In this document: positions 19,026-27,730 of the stretch, piece by piece
Position numbering within the stretch: the stretch's first letter is position 1
Layout: each line of letters begins with the position of its first letter
Source of the DNA: Asticcacaulis sp. EMRT-3
GTDB lineage: Bacteria > Pseudomonadota > Alphaproteobacteria > Caulobacterales > Caulobacteraceae
Direction of reading: 5' to 3'
Length of the DNA stretch: 64,000 nt
Assembly: GCF_030027245.1 (NCBI RefSeq)
Contig: NZ_JASERT010000001.1
Coordinates: forward strand, 2,348,501 to 2,412,500
Notes under the pieces: model-generated
Told to the model about the DNA's origin: nothing
Seen by the model: only the letters and a program-made list of their open reading frames with translations
Databases searched by the model: none
Position numbers and translations under genes: made by a program

Positions 19026-20828
19026 ATGTCAGACTCGCAGAAAAAACCCTATAATATCATTCATCACGACTATGATGTGGTGGTGGTCGGCGCGGGCGGT
19101 TCGGGGCTTCGTGCCGCGCTCGGCGCTGGTCAGGCCGGTTTGAAAACCGCCTGTATCACCAAGGTCTTCCCCACCCGCTCGCACACAGTGGCAGCCCAGG
19201 GCGGCGTGGCCGCTTCGCTCGGCAATATGGGCGAGGACAAGTGGCAATGGCATATGTACGACACCGTCAAGGGGTCGGACTGGCTGGGCGATCAGGACGC
19301 CATCGAATATCTGGTGCGTAATGCGCCCAAGGCCGTTTACGAGCTTGAACACTGGGGCGTGCCGTTTTCGCGCACCGAGGACGGCAAGATCTATCAGCGC
19401 CCGTTCGGCGGCATGACGCGCAATTTCGGCGAAGGCCCGGTGCAGCGTACCTGCGCTGCTGCCGACCGCACCGGCCATGCCATGCTGCACACATTGTACG
19501 GCCAGTCGGTGCGTGAAAAGGTCGAATTCTTCATCGAATATCTGGCGCTCGACCTGATCATGGATGGTGATGTCTGCCGTGGCGTCACCTGCTGGCAGCT
19601 CGATAATGGCGACATCCACGTCTTCCGCGCCCAACTCGTCATTCTGGCGACCGGCGGCTATGGCCGCGCCTATTTCTCGGCCACCTCGGCCCATACCTGC
19701 ACGGGTGACGGCAATGCGATGGTGTTGCGCGCCGGCCTGCCGCTTCAGGACATGGAGTTCGTGCAGTTCCACCCGACCGGCATCTATGGTTCGGGCTGTC
19801 TGATCACCGAGGGCGCGCGCGGCGAAGGCGGCTACCTGACCAATTCGGCGGGCGAACGCTTCATGGAACGCTATGCGCCCTCGGCCAAGGATCTGGCCTC
19901 GCGCGATGTTGTGTCGCGCGCCATGACGATGGAAATCCGCGAAGGGCGCGGCGTCGGGCCGAAGAAAGACCACATCTTCCTGCACCTCGATCACCTGCCG
20001 CCGGAAATTCTGCATAAGCGTTTGCCGGGCATTTCGGAATCGGCCAAGATTTTCGCCGGTGTCGATGTCACCAAGGAGCCGATCCCGGTTATCCCGACCG
20101 TCCACTATAATATGGGCGGCATCCCGACCAATTATCACGGCGAAGTGCTGACCCTGAAAGACGGCAATGCTGATACGGTGGTGCCGGGCCTGATGGCGGT
20201 CGGCGAAGCGGCCTGCGTGTCGGTGCATGGCGCCAATCGCTTAGGCTCCAATTCGCTGATCGACCTGGTGGTGTTTGGCCGCGCGGCGGGTCTGCGCGCC
20301 AAGGAGCTGGTGACGCCCGGCGCAGCCCACAAGGACATCGGCACGGCTGAGGTTGACAAGCATCTGGCCCGTCTCGACCGCTTCCGCTACGCATCGGGTT
20401 CCACCCCGACCGCAGAGTTGCGCCTGAAAATGCAGCAGGCCATGCAACAGGACGCCGCCGTCTTCCGCACCGGCGAAACCCTGCAACAGGGCGTCAAGCG
20501 CCTTGATGACGTGTTTCAGGGCGGGGCCGACATCGGCATCAAGGATCGCGGCCTGATCTGGAACACCGACCTGATCGAGACGCTCGAATATGACAATCTG
20601 ATCAGTCAGGCCGTGGTGACGGTCAATTCCGCGGCCAACCGCGAGGAAAGCCGTGGCGCTCACGCCCGCGAAGATTTCGCCAGCCGCGACGACGAAAACT
20701 GGATGAAGCACACCCTGACCTGGATCGATCCGAAGACGGGCAAGACCACCATCGATTATCGTCCGGTTCATGCCTATACCATGACCAACGACATCGCCTA
20801 CATTCAGCCTAAAGCCAGAGTTTATTGA
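19026..20828 (+). CDS. sdhA: Succinate dehydrogenase flavoprotein subunit
   Basis: The 600-residue catalytic subunit of complex II. FAD-binding [17 protein letters not shown], the covalent-FAD histidine segment [11 protein letters not shown], substrate-binding [23 protein letters not shown], and C-terminal [19 protein letters not shown] are all intact. Oxidises succinate to fumarate on the cytoplasmic face. Its TGA shares its final A with the ATG of an unrelated gene instead of leading to sdhB. Confidence 0.98.
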   Translation: MSDSQKKPYNIIHHDYDVVVVGAGGSGLRAALGAGQAGLKTACITKVFPTRSHTVAAQGGVAASLGNMGEDKWQWHMYDTVKGSDWLGDQDAIEYLVRNAPKAVYELEHWGVPFSRTEDGKIYQRPFGGMTRNFGEGPVQRTCAAADRTGHAMLHTLYGQSVREKVEFFIEYLALDLIMDGDVCRGVTCWQLDNGDIHVFRAQLVILATGGYGRAYFSATSAHTCTGDGNAMVLRAGLPLQDMEFVQFHPTGIYGSGCLITEGARGEGGYLTNSAGERFMERYAPSAKDLASRDVVSRAMTMEIREGRGVGPKKDHIFLHLDHLPPEILHKRLPGISESAKIFAGVDVTKEPIPVIPTVHYNMGGIPTNYHGEVLTLKDGNADTVVPGLMAVGEAACVSVHGANRLGSNSLIDLVVFGRAAGLRAKELVTPGAAHKDIGTAEVDKHLARLDRFRYASGSTPTAELRLKMQQAMQQDAAVFRTGETLQQGVKRLDDVFQGGADIGIKDRGLIWNTDLIETLEYDNLISQAVVTVNSAANREESRGAHAREDFASRDDENWMKHTLTWIDPKTGKTTIDYRPVHAYTMTNDIAYIQPKARVY

Positions 20829-21355
20829 TGACAATCGAGCTGACATGGCTTCATTTAGATGTCATAGCGCGGTGGCGAAATGAATCTATCGGAATGGATA
20901 TTGGAGAATTTCCAGCCGACATTGGTTATGATGCTGAGCGGATAGTGTATGTGATTAGGCTCAAACGTCCTTGCTACGTCGAATATAACAATGGTCGTTC
21001 TCCAGTGTGCTATATCGGCTCTGGGAGGGGTTGGCGTATTTTTACTCATCGTGAAGGATGGCTTGCCAAGCTTCCATTATTACTTGATGATTTTAAGGGT
21101 TATGACATTAAGCTTTCGAAGCCAAGACGTAAAGGGCCGGGAAATTTTGATGCCTATAAGGTTGTTGAGGCCGATATGATTCGTCAGTTCAAGGCAAGAT
21201 ATGGCGAGAGGCCATTATTCAATAGATCTCTAGGATCAGGTGATTTGAAATTTGAATATGCGCACTCAGAAGACGTCTTTGGACTCGGAAGTGGTCCGGG
21301 TTATACGGTTCCAATTAAAAGTACCCAGATGCGTCGCTCTGGATTGTTAGCTTAG
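20828..21355 (+). CDS. GIY-YIG-like protein of unknown role, inserted in the sdh operon
   Basis: A 175-residue gene between sdhA and sdhB, starting at the ATG that shares one base with the sdhA stop (TGATG) and ending 13 bases before sdhB. What is seen: VYVI at 40-43, [14 protein letters not shown] at 61-74, VEADMI at 113-118 and LFNRS at 130-134. These match in order and spacing the GIY..YIG..Arg..Glu..Asn catalytic pattern of GIY-YIG endonucleases (Y41, Y62-G64, R70, H74, E114, N132), with an insertion between R and E. That match is my inference, not a family hit. The gene is clearly more AT-rich and uses rarer codons (AGA, ATA, TTA, AGG) than its neighbours, which points to recent acquisition. 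Confidence 0.7.
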   Translation: MTIELTWLHLDVIARWRNESIGMDIGEFPADIGYDAERIVYVIRLKRPCYVEYNNGRSPVCYIGSGRGWRIFTHREGWLAKLPLLLDDFKGYDIKLSKPRRKGPGNFDAYKVVEADMIRQFKARYGERPLFNRSLGSGDLKFEYAHSEDVFGLGSGPGYTVPIKSTQMRRSGLLA

Positions 21356-21368
21356 ACATAGGTGGTCC

Positions 21369-22145
21369 ATGGTTGAATTAGCCCTTCCCCGCGACTCGCA
21401 GATCAAGTCCGGCAAGCGTTTCAAGGCCGCCAAGCGGACGAAGACGACGCGCACCTATAAGATTTACCGCTTCGATCCCGATTCGGGTGAGAATCCACGC
21501 TGGGACACCTATGAGGTCGATTCCGCCGAGCACGGGCCGATGATGCTCGACTCGCTGATCTACATCAAGAACCACGTCGATTCGACGCTTTCGTTCCGCC
21601 GCTCGTGCCGCGAAGGCATTTGCGGTTCGTGCGCCATGAATATCGGCGGGCGCAACACCCTGGCCTGCACCAAGGGTCATGACGAGTTTTCCGGCGAGAT
21701 CACTGTAGCGCCTCTGCCGCACATGCCGGTGGTCAAGGATCTGGTGCCCGATCTGACCGGTTTCTATAACCAATACGCCTCGATCGAGCCGTGGCTGGAA
21801 TCGAAGACGCCCGATCCCGAAAAAGAACGCCTGCAAAGCCCGGAAAACCGCGACAAGCTGGACGGCCTTTATGAGTGCATCCTGTGCGCCTGCTGCTCGA
21901 CCTCGTGCCCCAGCTACTGGTGGAATCAGGACAAGTATTTAGGCCCCGCGGCCCTGCTGCAAGCCTATCGCTGGATCGCCGATTCGCGCGACGAAAACAC
22001 CAAGGCGCGCCTTGAGTCGCTCGAAGACCCGTTCAAGCTCTATCGCTGCCACACCATCATGAACTGCGCTCAGGTGTGCCCGAAGGGTCTGAACCCGGCC
22101 AAGGCGATTGCCGAAATCAAAAAGATGATGCCTGCAAAGGGGTAA
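21369..22145 (+). CDS. sdhB: Succinate dehydrogenase iron-sulfur subunit
   Basis: A 258-residue subunit carrying the three clusters: [2Fe-2S] ligands in [16 protein letters not shown] plus a later Cys (TLACTKG), then [17 protein letters not shown] and [17 protein letters not shown] for [4Fe-4S] and [3Fe-4S]. It passes electrons from SdhA to quinone. GGTGG precedes the ATG by 2-3 bases. It is separated from sdhA by the 528-base foreign gene but remains on the same strand with a 13-base gap, so one transcript is likely. Confidence 0.97.
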   Translation: MVELALPRDSQIKSGKRFKAAKRTKTTRTYKIYRFDPDSGENPRWDTYEVDSAEHGPMMLDSLIYIKNHVDSTLSFRRSCREGICGSCAMNIGGRNTLACTKGHDEFSGEITVAPLPHMPVVKDLVPDLTGFYNQYASIEPWLESKTPDPEKERLQSPENRDKLDGLYECILCACCSTSCPSYWWNQDKYLGPAALLQAYRWIADSRDENTKARLESLEDPFKLYRCHTIMNCAQVCPKGLNPAKAIAEIKKMMPAKG

Positions 22146-22147
22146 GG

Positions 22148-22184
22148 GCATGGGGGAAACGAACTTTCCCCCATGCTCCCTTTT
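22148..22184 (+). terminator. Terminator of the sdh operon
   Basis: Perfect 12-bp stem GCATGGGGGAAA / TTTCCCCCATGC with loop CGAAC, starting 2 bases after the sdhB stop and followed by TCCCTTTTC. Confidence 0.85.
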
Positions 22185-22193
22185 CAACAGGGG

Positions 22194-22357
22194 AAAAATT
22201 TTCTAGGGCGGCCCGTCGAAAATTTTTGCTTTATGTGTAAACGTCGCTTTGCGACGCAACTTAAAATGCCAGATCGGGCGCGAAGCCGCCTTTAGCCCGA
22301 TCTGTCCGCATTGCTCCGTGGAAAAGTACACCGAGCGCAGCGAAGGACTTTTCCACG
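22194..22357 (+). promoter_or_regulatory. Array of four further stem-loops leading into fdxB
   Basis: After the sdhB terminator come AAAAATTTTC/GAAAATTTTT (22194-22227), CGTCGC TTT GCGACG (22242-22256), AGATCGGGC/GCCCGATCT (22271-22303) and CGTGGAAAAGT/ACTTTTCCACG (22317-22357). The last ends 3 bases before the fdxB ATG and places the likely ribosome site GAAGGA (22342-22347) in its loop and base. It may be a structured leader controlling fdxB, or a string of dispersed palindromes. Confidence 0.5.
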
Positions 22358-22360
22358 AGT

Positions 22361-22681
22361 ATGGCCAAGATCACCTATATCGAAAACAACGGCACCGAAC
22401 ACATGATCGAGGTCAGGAATGGCCAGAGCGTGATGGAAGGTGCGGTCAAGAACAATATTCCCGGCATCGACGCCGATTGTGGCGGGGCCTGCGCCTGCGC
22501 CACCTGCCATGTCTATGTCGATGAGGCGTGGACGGACAAGACGGGCACGGCTTCGGTGATGGAGGAATCGATGCTCGATTTCGCCAATGAGCTTCAGCCC
22601 AATTCGCGCCTGTCGTGCCAGATTATCGTCAAGGACGATCTCGACGGCCTGATCGTGCGGATGCCCGCCGACCAGCACTGA
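22361..22681 (+). CDS. fdxB: 2Fe-2S ferredoxin, adrenodoxin type
   Basis: A 106-residue ferredoxin. The cluster cysteines lie in [19 protein letters not shown] plus a later LSCQI, the adrenodoxin/ISC-type spacing. The sequence closely resembles the Caulobacter crescentus ferredoxin ([16 protein letters not shown]-like, [17 protein letters not shown]-like blocks), from which the symbol is taken by recollection. It would donate electrons to cytochromes P450 or to Fe-S assembly. Its 3' end lies 3 bases from the convergent MarR gene. Confidence 0.95.
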   Translation: MAKITYIENNGTEHMIEVRNGQSVMEGAVKNNIPGIDADCGGACACATCHVYVDEAWTDKTGTASVMEESMLDFANELQPNSRLSCQIIVKDDLDGLIVRMPADQH

Positions 22682-22684
22682 TCA

Positions 22685-23398
22685 TCATTCGGCGGGCTTG
22701 TCTTCCGGCGTGACAGCCGGTTCTTCCGCATCCGCGCCTTCTGACAGATGCGGCATGGGCAGCTTTTTCAGCTTGCGCGCCGCCTTGGCCGATTTAGCCG
22801 CATCATCGGGCTTCTTCTTTTTCTTGTCGGCCTTTTTTTCAAGCCGCTTCAGGGCCTTGGCCTTTTTCTCATCGTCCTTGCCGGGCTTGTCCTTCGCGGC
22901 GTCGCCCTGAGCGGCTTCGCTTTCGCGCATATGGACAACTTTACGCAGCAGCTTGACGAAGCTTTCGCGTTTGGGCGGCGACAACAGGCTCAAAATCTTC
23001 TCGTCGGCGGCCAGGACGCGCGGTTCGGCATCGGCCAGGGCGGCGCGGCCCGCCTCAGTCAGTTGCACCAGATTGGCGCGGCCATCGGTAACTGAGCGCT
23101 CGCGCGCCAGCAGGTTTTTGGTCGTCATGCGCGCCACCAGATCGGCCAGGGTCGAGCGGTCAATACCTGTGAGCCTGACCAGATCGGCTTGACTCAGTCC
23201 GCCGCTTTCGCCGCCCTCCAGCGCCTTGAGAACGGCATATTGACGCTGCGAAAGCGCGTCCTCGCCCATTTCGGCATTGTAAATATCGAGCGCGATTTGC
23301 AGCACACGGTGCAACAGGTGGGCCGGCGAATCCTCAAGACTGGCAGCGCTATGGGCGGGCTTATCAAACATCGATCTCTTCCGTCCGGCATGTTTCAT
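22685..23398 (-). CDS. MarR-family transcription regulator with a lysine-rich tail
   Basis: A 237-residue protein. Residues 20-160 form a MarR winged helix: LSQRQYAVLKALEGG, LSQADLVRLTGIDRSTLADLVARM (recognition helix), LLARERSVTDGRANLVQLTEAG (wing). The last 75 residues are an unusual low-complexity tail packed with Lys, Asp, Ala and Pro (KKADKKKKKPDDAAKSAKAA), absent from normal MarR proteins of 140-160 residues. ATG at 23398 has AGGGGGA upstream; ATG 23371 is an alternative. MarR proteins bind palindromic operators as dimers, often sensing phenolics. The target is unknown. Confidence 0.85.
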   Translation of the reverse strand: MKHAGRKRSMFDKPAHSAASLEDSPAHLLHRVLQIALDIYNAEMGEDALSQRQYAVLKALEGGESGGLSQADLVRLTGIDRSTLADLVARMTTKNLLARERSVTDGRANLVQLTEAGRAALADAEPRVLAADEKILSLLSPPKRESFVKLLRKVVHMRESEAAQGDAAKDKPGKDDEKKAKALKRLEKKADKKKKKPDDAAKSAKAARKLKKLPMPHLSEGADAEEPAVTPEDKPAE

Positions 23399-23486
23399 TG
23401 TCAATCCCCCTGATTGTACCATCAGGAGCATGACACGGATTGATGACGCATTTGCGACAGTTTCCTCCGCATACGGAAGGACTATA

Positions 23487-24218
23487 TCAGACCTGTTCGT
23501 CCGCGTCCGGTTCCGTCACCAGATTTTTCATCAGGAAGGGTAGGAGCGCCAGGGTCAGCACCACCGGCCCCCCGACGATAGAGATAATTTTCCAGGTCGC
23601 CCAGATATCGGTTGTATAGGCCCGTCTGACAAATTCATTGATGGCCGCCATCGCAAAATAAAACAGCGCATAATAAAGGGTCAGGCGTGGCCATGCCGCG
23701 TCTTTCAGCTTCAGGCTTTCGCCGAGCAGGGCCTTTAATGGTTGCTTTTTGAGTAACAGGCCACCGATCAGGATGGCGCCGATCAAAGCATCGAGAATGG
23801 TCATCTTGACTTCAATGAAGGTGGGATTGTGGAATATGACCGTCAGGATGGAGAAGGGAACAGACAGCAAACAGGATACCAGCGGAATCCACGCAATACG
23901 CTTTTCCAGCGCAAGACCGGCTACTAAAGCGACGACCGAAGCCACACCCAGGGCTGCGCTGGCATAGATGATGCGATCATCCTTGGCCCCGATCTTGAGA
24001 AGATTGGAGATCAGCAATGTCAGCCCGAACAGGATGATCGGGCCATAATCGACCGCCATCTTGACGTAGTTCTGCTTCGGCTCGCCCGTTTTCAGCGCCA
24101 GTTCGGGATTAACCTCGCCCAGCTTTTCCGCCATGTGCGCACCGGCCTTGTCAACGGCGGCATCGGCGGCGCGGATGGCTTCAGGTGTTATTTCCGGCTT
24201 TTCGGATTCGTCCGTCAT
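23487..24218 (-). CDS. yciB: Inner-membrane septation protein A (YciB/IspZ)
   Basis: A 243-residue polytopic protein with about six membrane spans and the family blocks DYGPIILFGLTLL, FHNPTFIEVKMTILDALIGAILIGG, and WPRLTLYYALFYFAMAAINEFVRRAYTT (cited in part). YciB is linked to cell envelope and division in enterics and to intracellular spread in Shigella. The N-terminal 50 residues are a charged cytoplasmic extension longer than in E. coli. Its ATG overlaps the ftsY stop (ATGA), so the two are coupled. Confidence 0.92.
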   Translation of the reverse strand: MTDESEKPEITPEAIRAADAAVDKAGAHMAEKLGEVNPELALKTGEPKQNYVKMAVDYGPIILFGLTLLISNLLKIGAKDDRIIYASAALGVASVVALVAGLALEKRIAWIPLVSCLLSVPFSILTVIFHNPTFIEVKMTILDALIGAILIGGLLLKKQPLKALLGESLKLKDAAWPRLTLYYALFYFAMAAINEFVRRAYTTDIWATWKIISIVGGPVVLTLALLPFLMKNLVTEPDADEQV

Positions 24219-25165
24219 GCGTCACCCAGCGGCTCAAGGCCGACCATCGAGCGGGCGAAATCGCGCGCCTTGAATTCATGCAGGTCTTCGATGTCTTCAC
24301 CAACGCCGATCAGCTTGATCGGGGCGTCCGAAGCCTTGGCGACCGGGATCAGAATGCCGCCGCGCGCCGTGCCGTCCAGCTTGGTCATGACCAGCCCCGA
24401 CACAAAGGCCTGACGGCCGAAAATCTGCTCCTGACTGAGCGCATTACGGCCTACCGTGGCATCGAGTACCAGAAGCGTTTCGTGCGGCGCGTCCGGGTCA
24501 ACCTTCTTGATGACGCGCACGACCTTCAGCAGTTCGTCCATCAGGGCCTGCTTGTTTTGCAGGCGGCCCGCCGTGTCGATCAGCACGACATCATAGTTTT
24601 CTTCGCGCGCCCTGACAAAGGCGTCATAGGCCAGACCCGCCGCATCGGCACCGGTCTTGCGGCCCATGAAATCGGCTTTGGCGCGCTCGGCCCAGATTTT
24701 GAGCTGTTCGACGGCGGCGGCGCGGAAGGTATCGCCCGCCACCACCAGCACCTTCGCGCCTTTGGCGGTCAGCGAGGCGGCAATCTTGCCGAGCGTCGTC
24801 GTCTTGCCGGAACCATTGACGCCAACGAACAGCACCACATAGGGTTTGGGCCCGGACAGGGGATCGAAGGTCGCTTCATGGCCGACCAGTTCCTCGGCCA
24901 GAGCCTCGGCTAGCGCCGTGCGCACGGCATTGGGGTCTTTGGCCGAATTGAAGCGGGCGCGGCTCATCTTGTCGGCGATGGTGGCGGCCACGGCAGGGCC
25001 GAGATCGCTCTCGATCAGCAGGTCTTCCAGTTCCTGAAGCGCGTCGTCATCGAGCGCCTCCTTCTGCACGAACACCTGCGTCACCTGTTCGGTCAGATTG
25101 GCCGAGGTGCGCGACAGCCCTTGCGTCAGGCGCTGGAACCAGCCCTTTTTCTTCTCTTCGGTCAT
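24215..25165 (-). CDS. ftsY: Signal recognition particle receptor FtsY
   Basis: A 316-residue SRP GTPase: NG domain with GVNGSGKTTTLGKIA (P-loop near residue 117), VAGDTFRAAAVEQL, DVVLIDTAGRL and TKLDGTARGG. It docks ribosome-SRP complexes at SecYEG for cotranslational insertion. The acidic A domain of E. coli FtsY is almost absent; the protein begins with a basic stretch KKKGWFQRL that could be the membrane-binding helix. ATGA overlaps with mtaB upstream. Confidence 0.97.
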   Translation of the reverse strand: MTEEKKKGWFQRLTQGLSRTSANLTEQVTQVFVQKEALDDDALQELEDLLIESDLGPAVAATIADKMSRARFNSAKDPNAVRTALAEALAEELVGHEATFDPLSGPKPYVVLFVGVNGSGKTTTLGKIAASLTAKGAKVLVVAGDTFRAAAVEQLKIWAERAKADFMGRKTGADAAGLAYDAFVRAREENYDVVLIDTAGRLQNKQALMDELLKVVRVIKKVDPDAPHETLLVLDATVGRNALSQEQIFGRQAFVSGLVMTKLDGTARGGILIPVAKASDAPIKLIGVGEDIEDLHEFKARDFARSMVGLEPLGDA

Positions 25166-26433
25166 GCGATCTTCGATAGCTCGGTTTGGGCGATTTGGCC
25201 CGTGGCGTGTTTGCCATCATGGCCGGTAATGGTGATGGCGCTGATCCCGCCCACAATGGCCGCCCCGTCAAACACCACCTCGGTGAAATCGGCGGCGCGC
25301 GCGAAACCGGGCTTTTCGATCACGCAGGACAGGGTGCGGCCCAACTGGCGGTCGAGATGGCGGTGAAGCGCCGCCTCGGCCTTACCGCGAAGCTGGGCGG
25401 CGCGTTGCTTGATCAGGGCGCGTGGCAATTGCGGCATCTTGGCCGCCGGGGTTTGCGGGCGCGGACTATAAGGAAAGACGTGGACGAAGCTCAAATCCGC
25501 CTCATCGACCAGCGACAACAGGTTGGCGAAGGCCTCTTCGCTTTCGGTCGGGAAACCGGCGATCAGATCGGCCCCCAGCGAAATGTCGGGACGCGCTTTG
25601 CGCACGGTTTCGACCAGACGCAGGGCATCGGCGCGCAGATGGCGACGCTTCATGCGCTTCAGGATCAGGTCGTCACCATGTTGCAGCGACAGGTGCAGAT
25701 AGGGGGCGAGGCGTGCTTCATCGCGCAGCGCCATCAGCAGCGTATCGTCGATCTCGGCGGCATCGATCGAGGACAGCCTGAGGCGCTTCAGGTCGGGCAC
25801 CAGTTTTAAAATGCGCGTCACCAGATGGCCGAGTTGCGGCTGGCCGGGCAGATCCTGACCCCACGAGGTCAGATCGACCCCGGTCAGCACGATTTCCTGA
25901 TAGCCCTCGGCCACCAGTCTTTGGGTTTGCGCGATTACATCACCCGCCGCCGCCGAGCGCGAATTGCCACGGCCATAGGGGATGATGCAGAAGGTGCAGC
26001 GGTGGTCGCAGCCGTTTTGCACTTCCACAAAGGCGCGGGCGCGATCCTTCAGCCCGTCGATGAGATGACCGGCGGTTTGCTGCACCGAGAAAATATCATT
26101 GACGACGATGCGGGCCGAATCCGGCGTCAGCCGGTAGGCCCCCGCCTTTTGCTTGTCGCCATTGCCGATAATGAAATCAACCTCGCCCATTTCGGCAAAG
26201 GTATCGGGATCGGTCTGCGCCGCGCAACCGGTGACAATCAGCCTGGCGTCGGGGTTTTCTTTCCGCGCGCGGCGAATGGCCTGACGGGCCTGACGCACCG
26301 CCTCAGCCGTGACGGCGCAGGTGTTGAAGATGATGGCATTATCCAGCCCGTCTTCCGCAGCCGTTTTGCGGATGACCTCGCTCTCATAGGAATTGAGGCG
26401 GCAGCCAAAGGTGACGACATCAACCTTATTCAC
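25162..26433 (-). CDS. mtaB: tRNA t6A37 methylthiotransferase MtaB
   Basis: A 423-residue radical-SAM methylthiotransferase. The N-terminal domain has three Cys for one cluster (TFGCRLNSYES, NTCAVT, VTGCAAQT), the radical-SAM motif is CDHRCTFCIIPYGRG, and a TRAM-type C terminus follows. Compared with MiaB or RimO, the GCRLNSYES start is the MtaB version, which converts t6A37 to ms2t6A37. Together with tsaE in this window, two steps of the same tRNA modification are seen. GTG at 26433 overlaps the dapF stop (GTGA). Confidence 0.93.
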   Translation of the reverse strand: MNKVDVVTFGCRLNSYESEVIRKTAAEDGLDNAIIFNTCAVTAEAVRQARQAIRRARKENPDARLIVTGCAAQTDPDTFAEMGEVDFIIGNGDKQKAGAYRLTPDSARIVVNDIFSVQQTAGHLIDGLKDRARAFVEVQNGCDHRCTFCIIPYGRGNSRSAAAGDVIAQTQRLVAEGYQEIVLTGVDLTSWGQDLPGQPQLGHLVTRILKLVPDLKRLRLSSIDAAEIDDTLLMALRDEARLAPYLHLSLQHGDDLILKRMKRRHLRADALRLVETVRKARPDISLGADLIAGFPTESEEAFANLLSLVDEADLSFVHVFPYSPRPQTPAAKMPQLPRALIKQRAAQLRGKAEAALHRHLDRQLGRTLSCVIEKPGFARAADFTEVVFDGAAIVGGISAITITGHDGKHATGQIAQTELSKIA

Positions 26434-27263
26434 AACGTCCCCTCGAACTCGACCTCGACCGGGCCGGTCATGAAGACGTGGTCATTCTCAGCCCACTGAA
26501 TATGCAGCGGCCCGCCATCCATGATGACGCTGGCCGTGCGCTCGGTCAGGCCGCGCCTTGCGCAGGCCACGAGCGTGGCGCAGGCGCCGGTGCCGCAGGC
26601 CTTGGTGATGCCTGCGCCGCGTTCCCAGACGCGCATACGGATGGTGTTGCGGTCGATGACTTGCGCGAACTCGACATTGACGCCTTCGGGGAAGAGCGGA
26701 TGGTTCTCGATCAGCGAGCCGGTGGCGGCGACATCGACGGAGGCCACGTCATCGACGAAGAAAACGACATGCGGATTGCCCATCGAAACAGCGCACGGCG
26801 TATGATAGAGGGGCGCATCATAGGGCCCGACCTTCAGCTCCAGCCGCAGCGTGTCCATCTCTTCCGACAAAGGGATTTCGCGCCAGTCGAGACGCGGCCT
26901 GCCCATATCGACGCTGGCCGTGCCGCTGGTGGCGTCGGCGCGCAACATCCGCGCACGGGTGGGGCCGCCCAGCGTATCGATCTTCAGCGTGCGGTCAGAG
27001 GCATCGCGGTTCAACACCCAGGCGACGCAGCGCAAGGCATTGCCGCAGGTTTCGACCGTGCCGCCGTCACTGTTCCACACGCGCATGAAGGCGTCGCCCG
27101 CGGGCGCGCTCTCGATGCTGATCAACTGATCAAAGCCGATGCCCGACGCGCGATCGCCCCACGCCCGGATCTGATCCGGGGCGGGCGCGAAGGCGTCTTC
27201 GCGGGCATCGATGACAATGAAATCATTGCCAAGGCCGTTCATCTTCAGAAAGGGACGGGTCAT
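26430..27263 (-). CDS. dapF: Diaminopimelate epimerase
   Basis: A 277-residue enzyme converting LL- to meso-diaminopimelate for lysine and peptidoglycan. Both catalytic cysteines are present: SDGGTVETCGNALRC and TKACGTGACATLVA. ATG at 27263 (MTRPFLKMNGLGNDF) is used; longer in-frame starts up to 27314 have no similarity. First gene of the coupled dapF-mtaB-ftsY-yciB unit. Confidence 0.96.
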   Translation of the reverse strand: MTRPFLKMNGLGNDFIVIDAREDAFAPAPDQIRAWGDRASGIGFDQLISIESAPAGDAFMRVWNSDGGTVETCGNALRCVAWVLNRDASDRTLKIDTLGGPTRARMLRADATSGTASVDMGRPRLDWREIPLSEEMDTLRLELKVGPYDAPLYHTPCAVSMGNPHVVFFVDDVASVDVAATGSLIENHPLFPEGVNVEFAQVIDRNTIRMRVWERGAGITKACGTGACATLVACARRGLTERTASVIMDGGPLHIQWAENDHVFMTGPVEVEFEGTL

Positions 27264-27355
27264 AACTGCCGCTATATAGTCATAAAGCCGCGCGACTAAC
27301 AGGCTTTTCAGCAAATTGATGTCAGGCTATGGCTGAAGACACACAGGAGTTCATC

Positions 27356-27730
27356 ATGCCCAAAGCCTATCTGATCGCCCAGGCGACCGTTTCCGACCCC
27401 GAAGCCTATGGCCGCTATGTCGCAGGCACCAAGGCCGCCTTCGACAAATATGGCGCAAAACCATTGGCGCGCGGCGGGCGCACCGAGGTGATGGAGGGCC
27501 ACGGCCGCCCGCGTGTTGTGGTGCTGGAATTCGCCGATCTCGATATGGCGCGCGCCTATTACAACTCGGCGGAATATCAGGCGGCGCGGGCCGAGCGCAT
27601 TGGCGCGGCTGAATTTGACTCAATCATCGTCGAGGATCGTGCCCCAGGGCGTGGTGTAATTGAGCGCTTGGCATCAATGACTTCCGGACAGGTCCGGGTT
27701 TCGCTCAGTTTGCCACGGCTGGCATGCTGA
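27356..27730 (+). CDS. DUF1330 protein with C terminus replaced by IS256 read-through
   Basis: AGGAG precedes ATG 27356 by 6 bases. The first 93 codons encode a complete DUF1330 fold (dimeric alpha-beta barrel of unknown function): [40 protein letters not shown]. The IS256 element at 27635 then interrupts the frame, giving 31 foreign residues before a stop at 27728. Joining across the element and one target-site copy restores GGC GTG GAA TAA, so the native protein had 96 residues and lost only its last three. The hybrid may still be folded and active. Confidence 0.85.
   Translation: MPKAYLIAQATVSDPEAYGRYVAGTKAAFDKYGAKPLARGGRTEVMEGHGRPRVVVLEFADLDMARAYYNSAEYQAARAERIGAAEFDSIIVEDRAPGRGVIERLASMTSGQVRVSLSLPRLAC

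Noticed and set aside
22148..22357. CRISPR array in the stem-loop region before fdxB
   Set aside because: The hairpins differ in sequence and spacing; there are no identical direct repeats with unique spacers and no cas genes.
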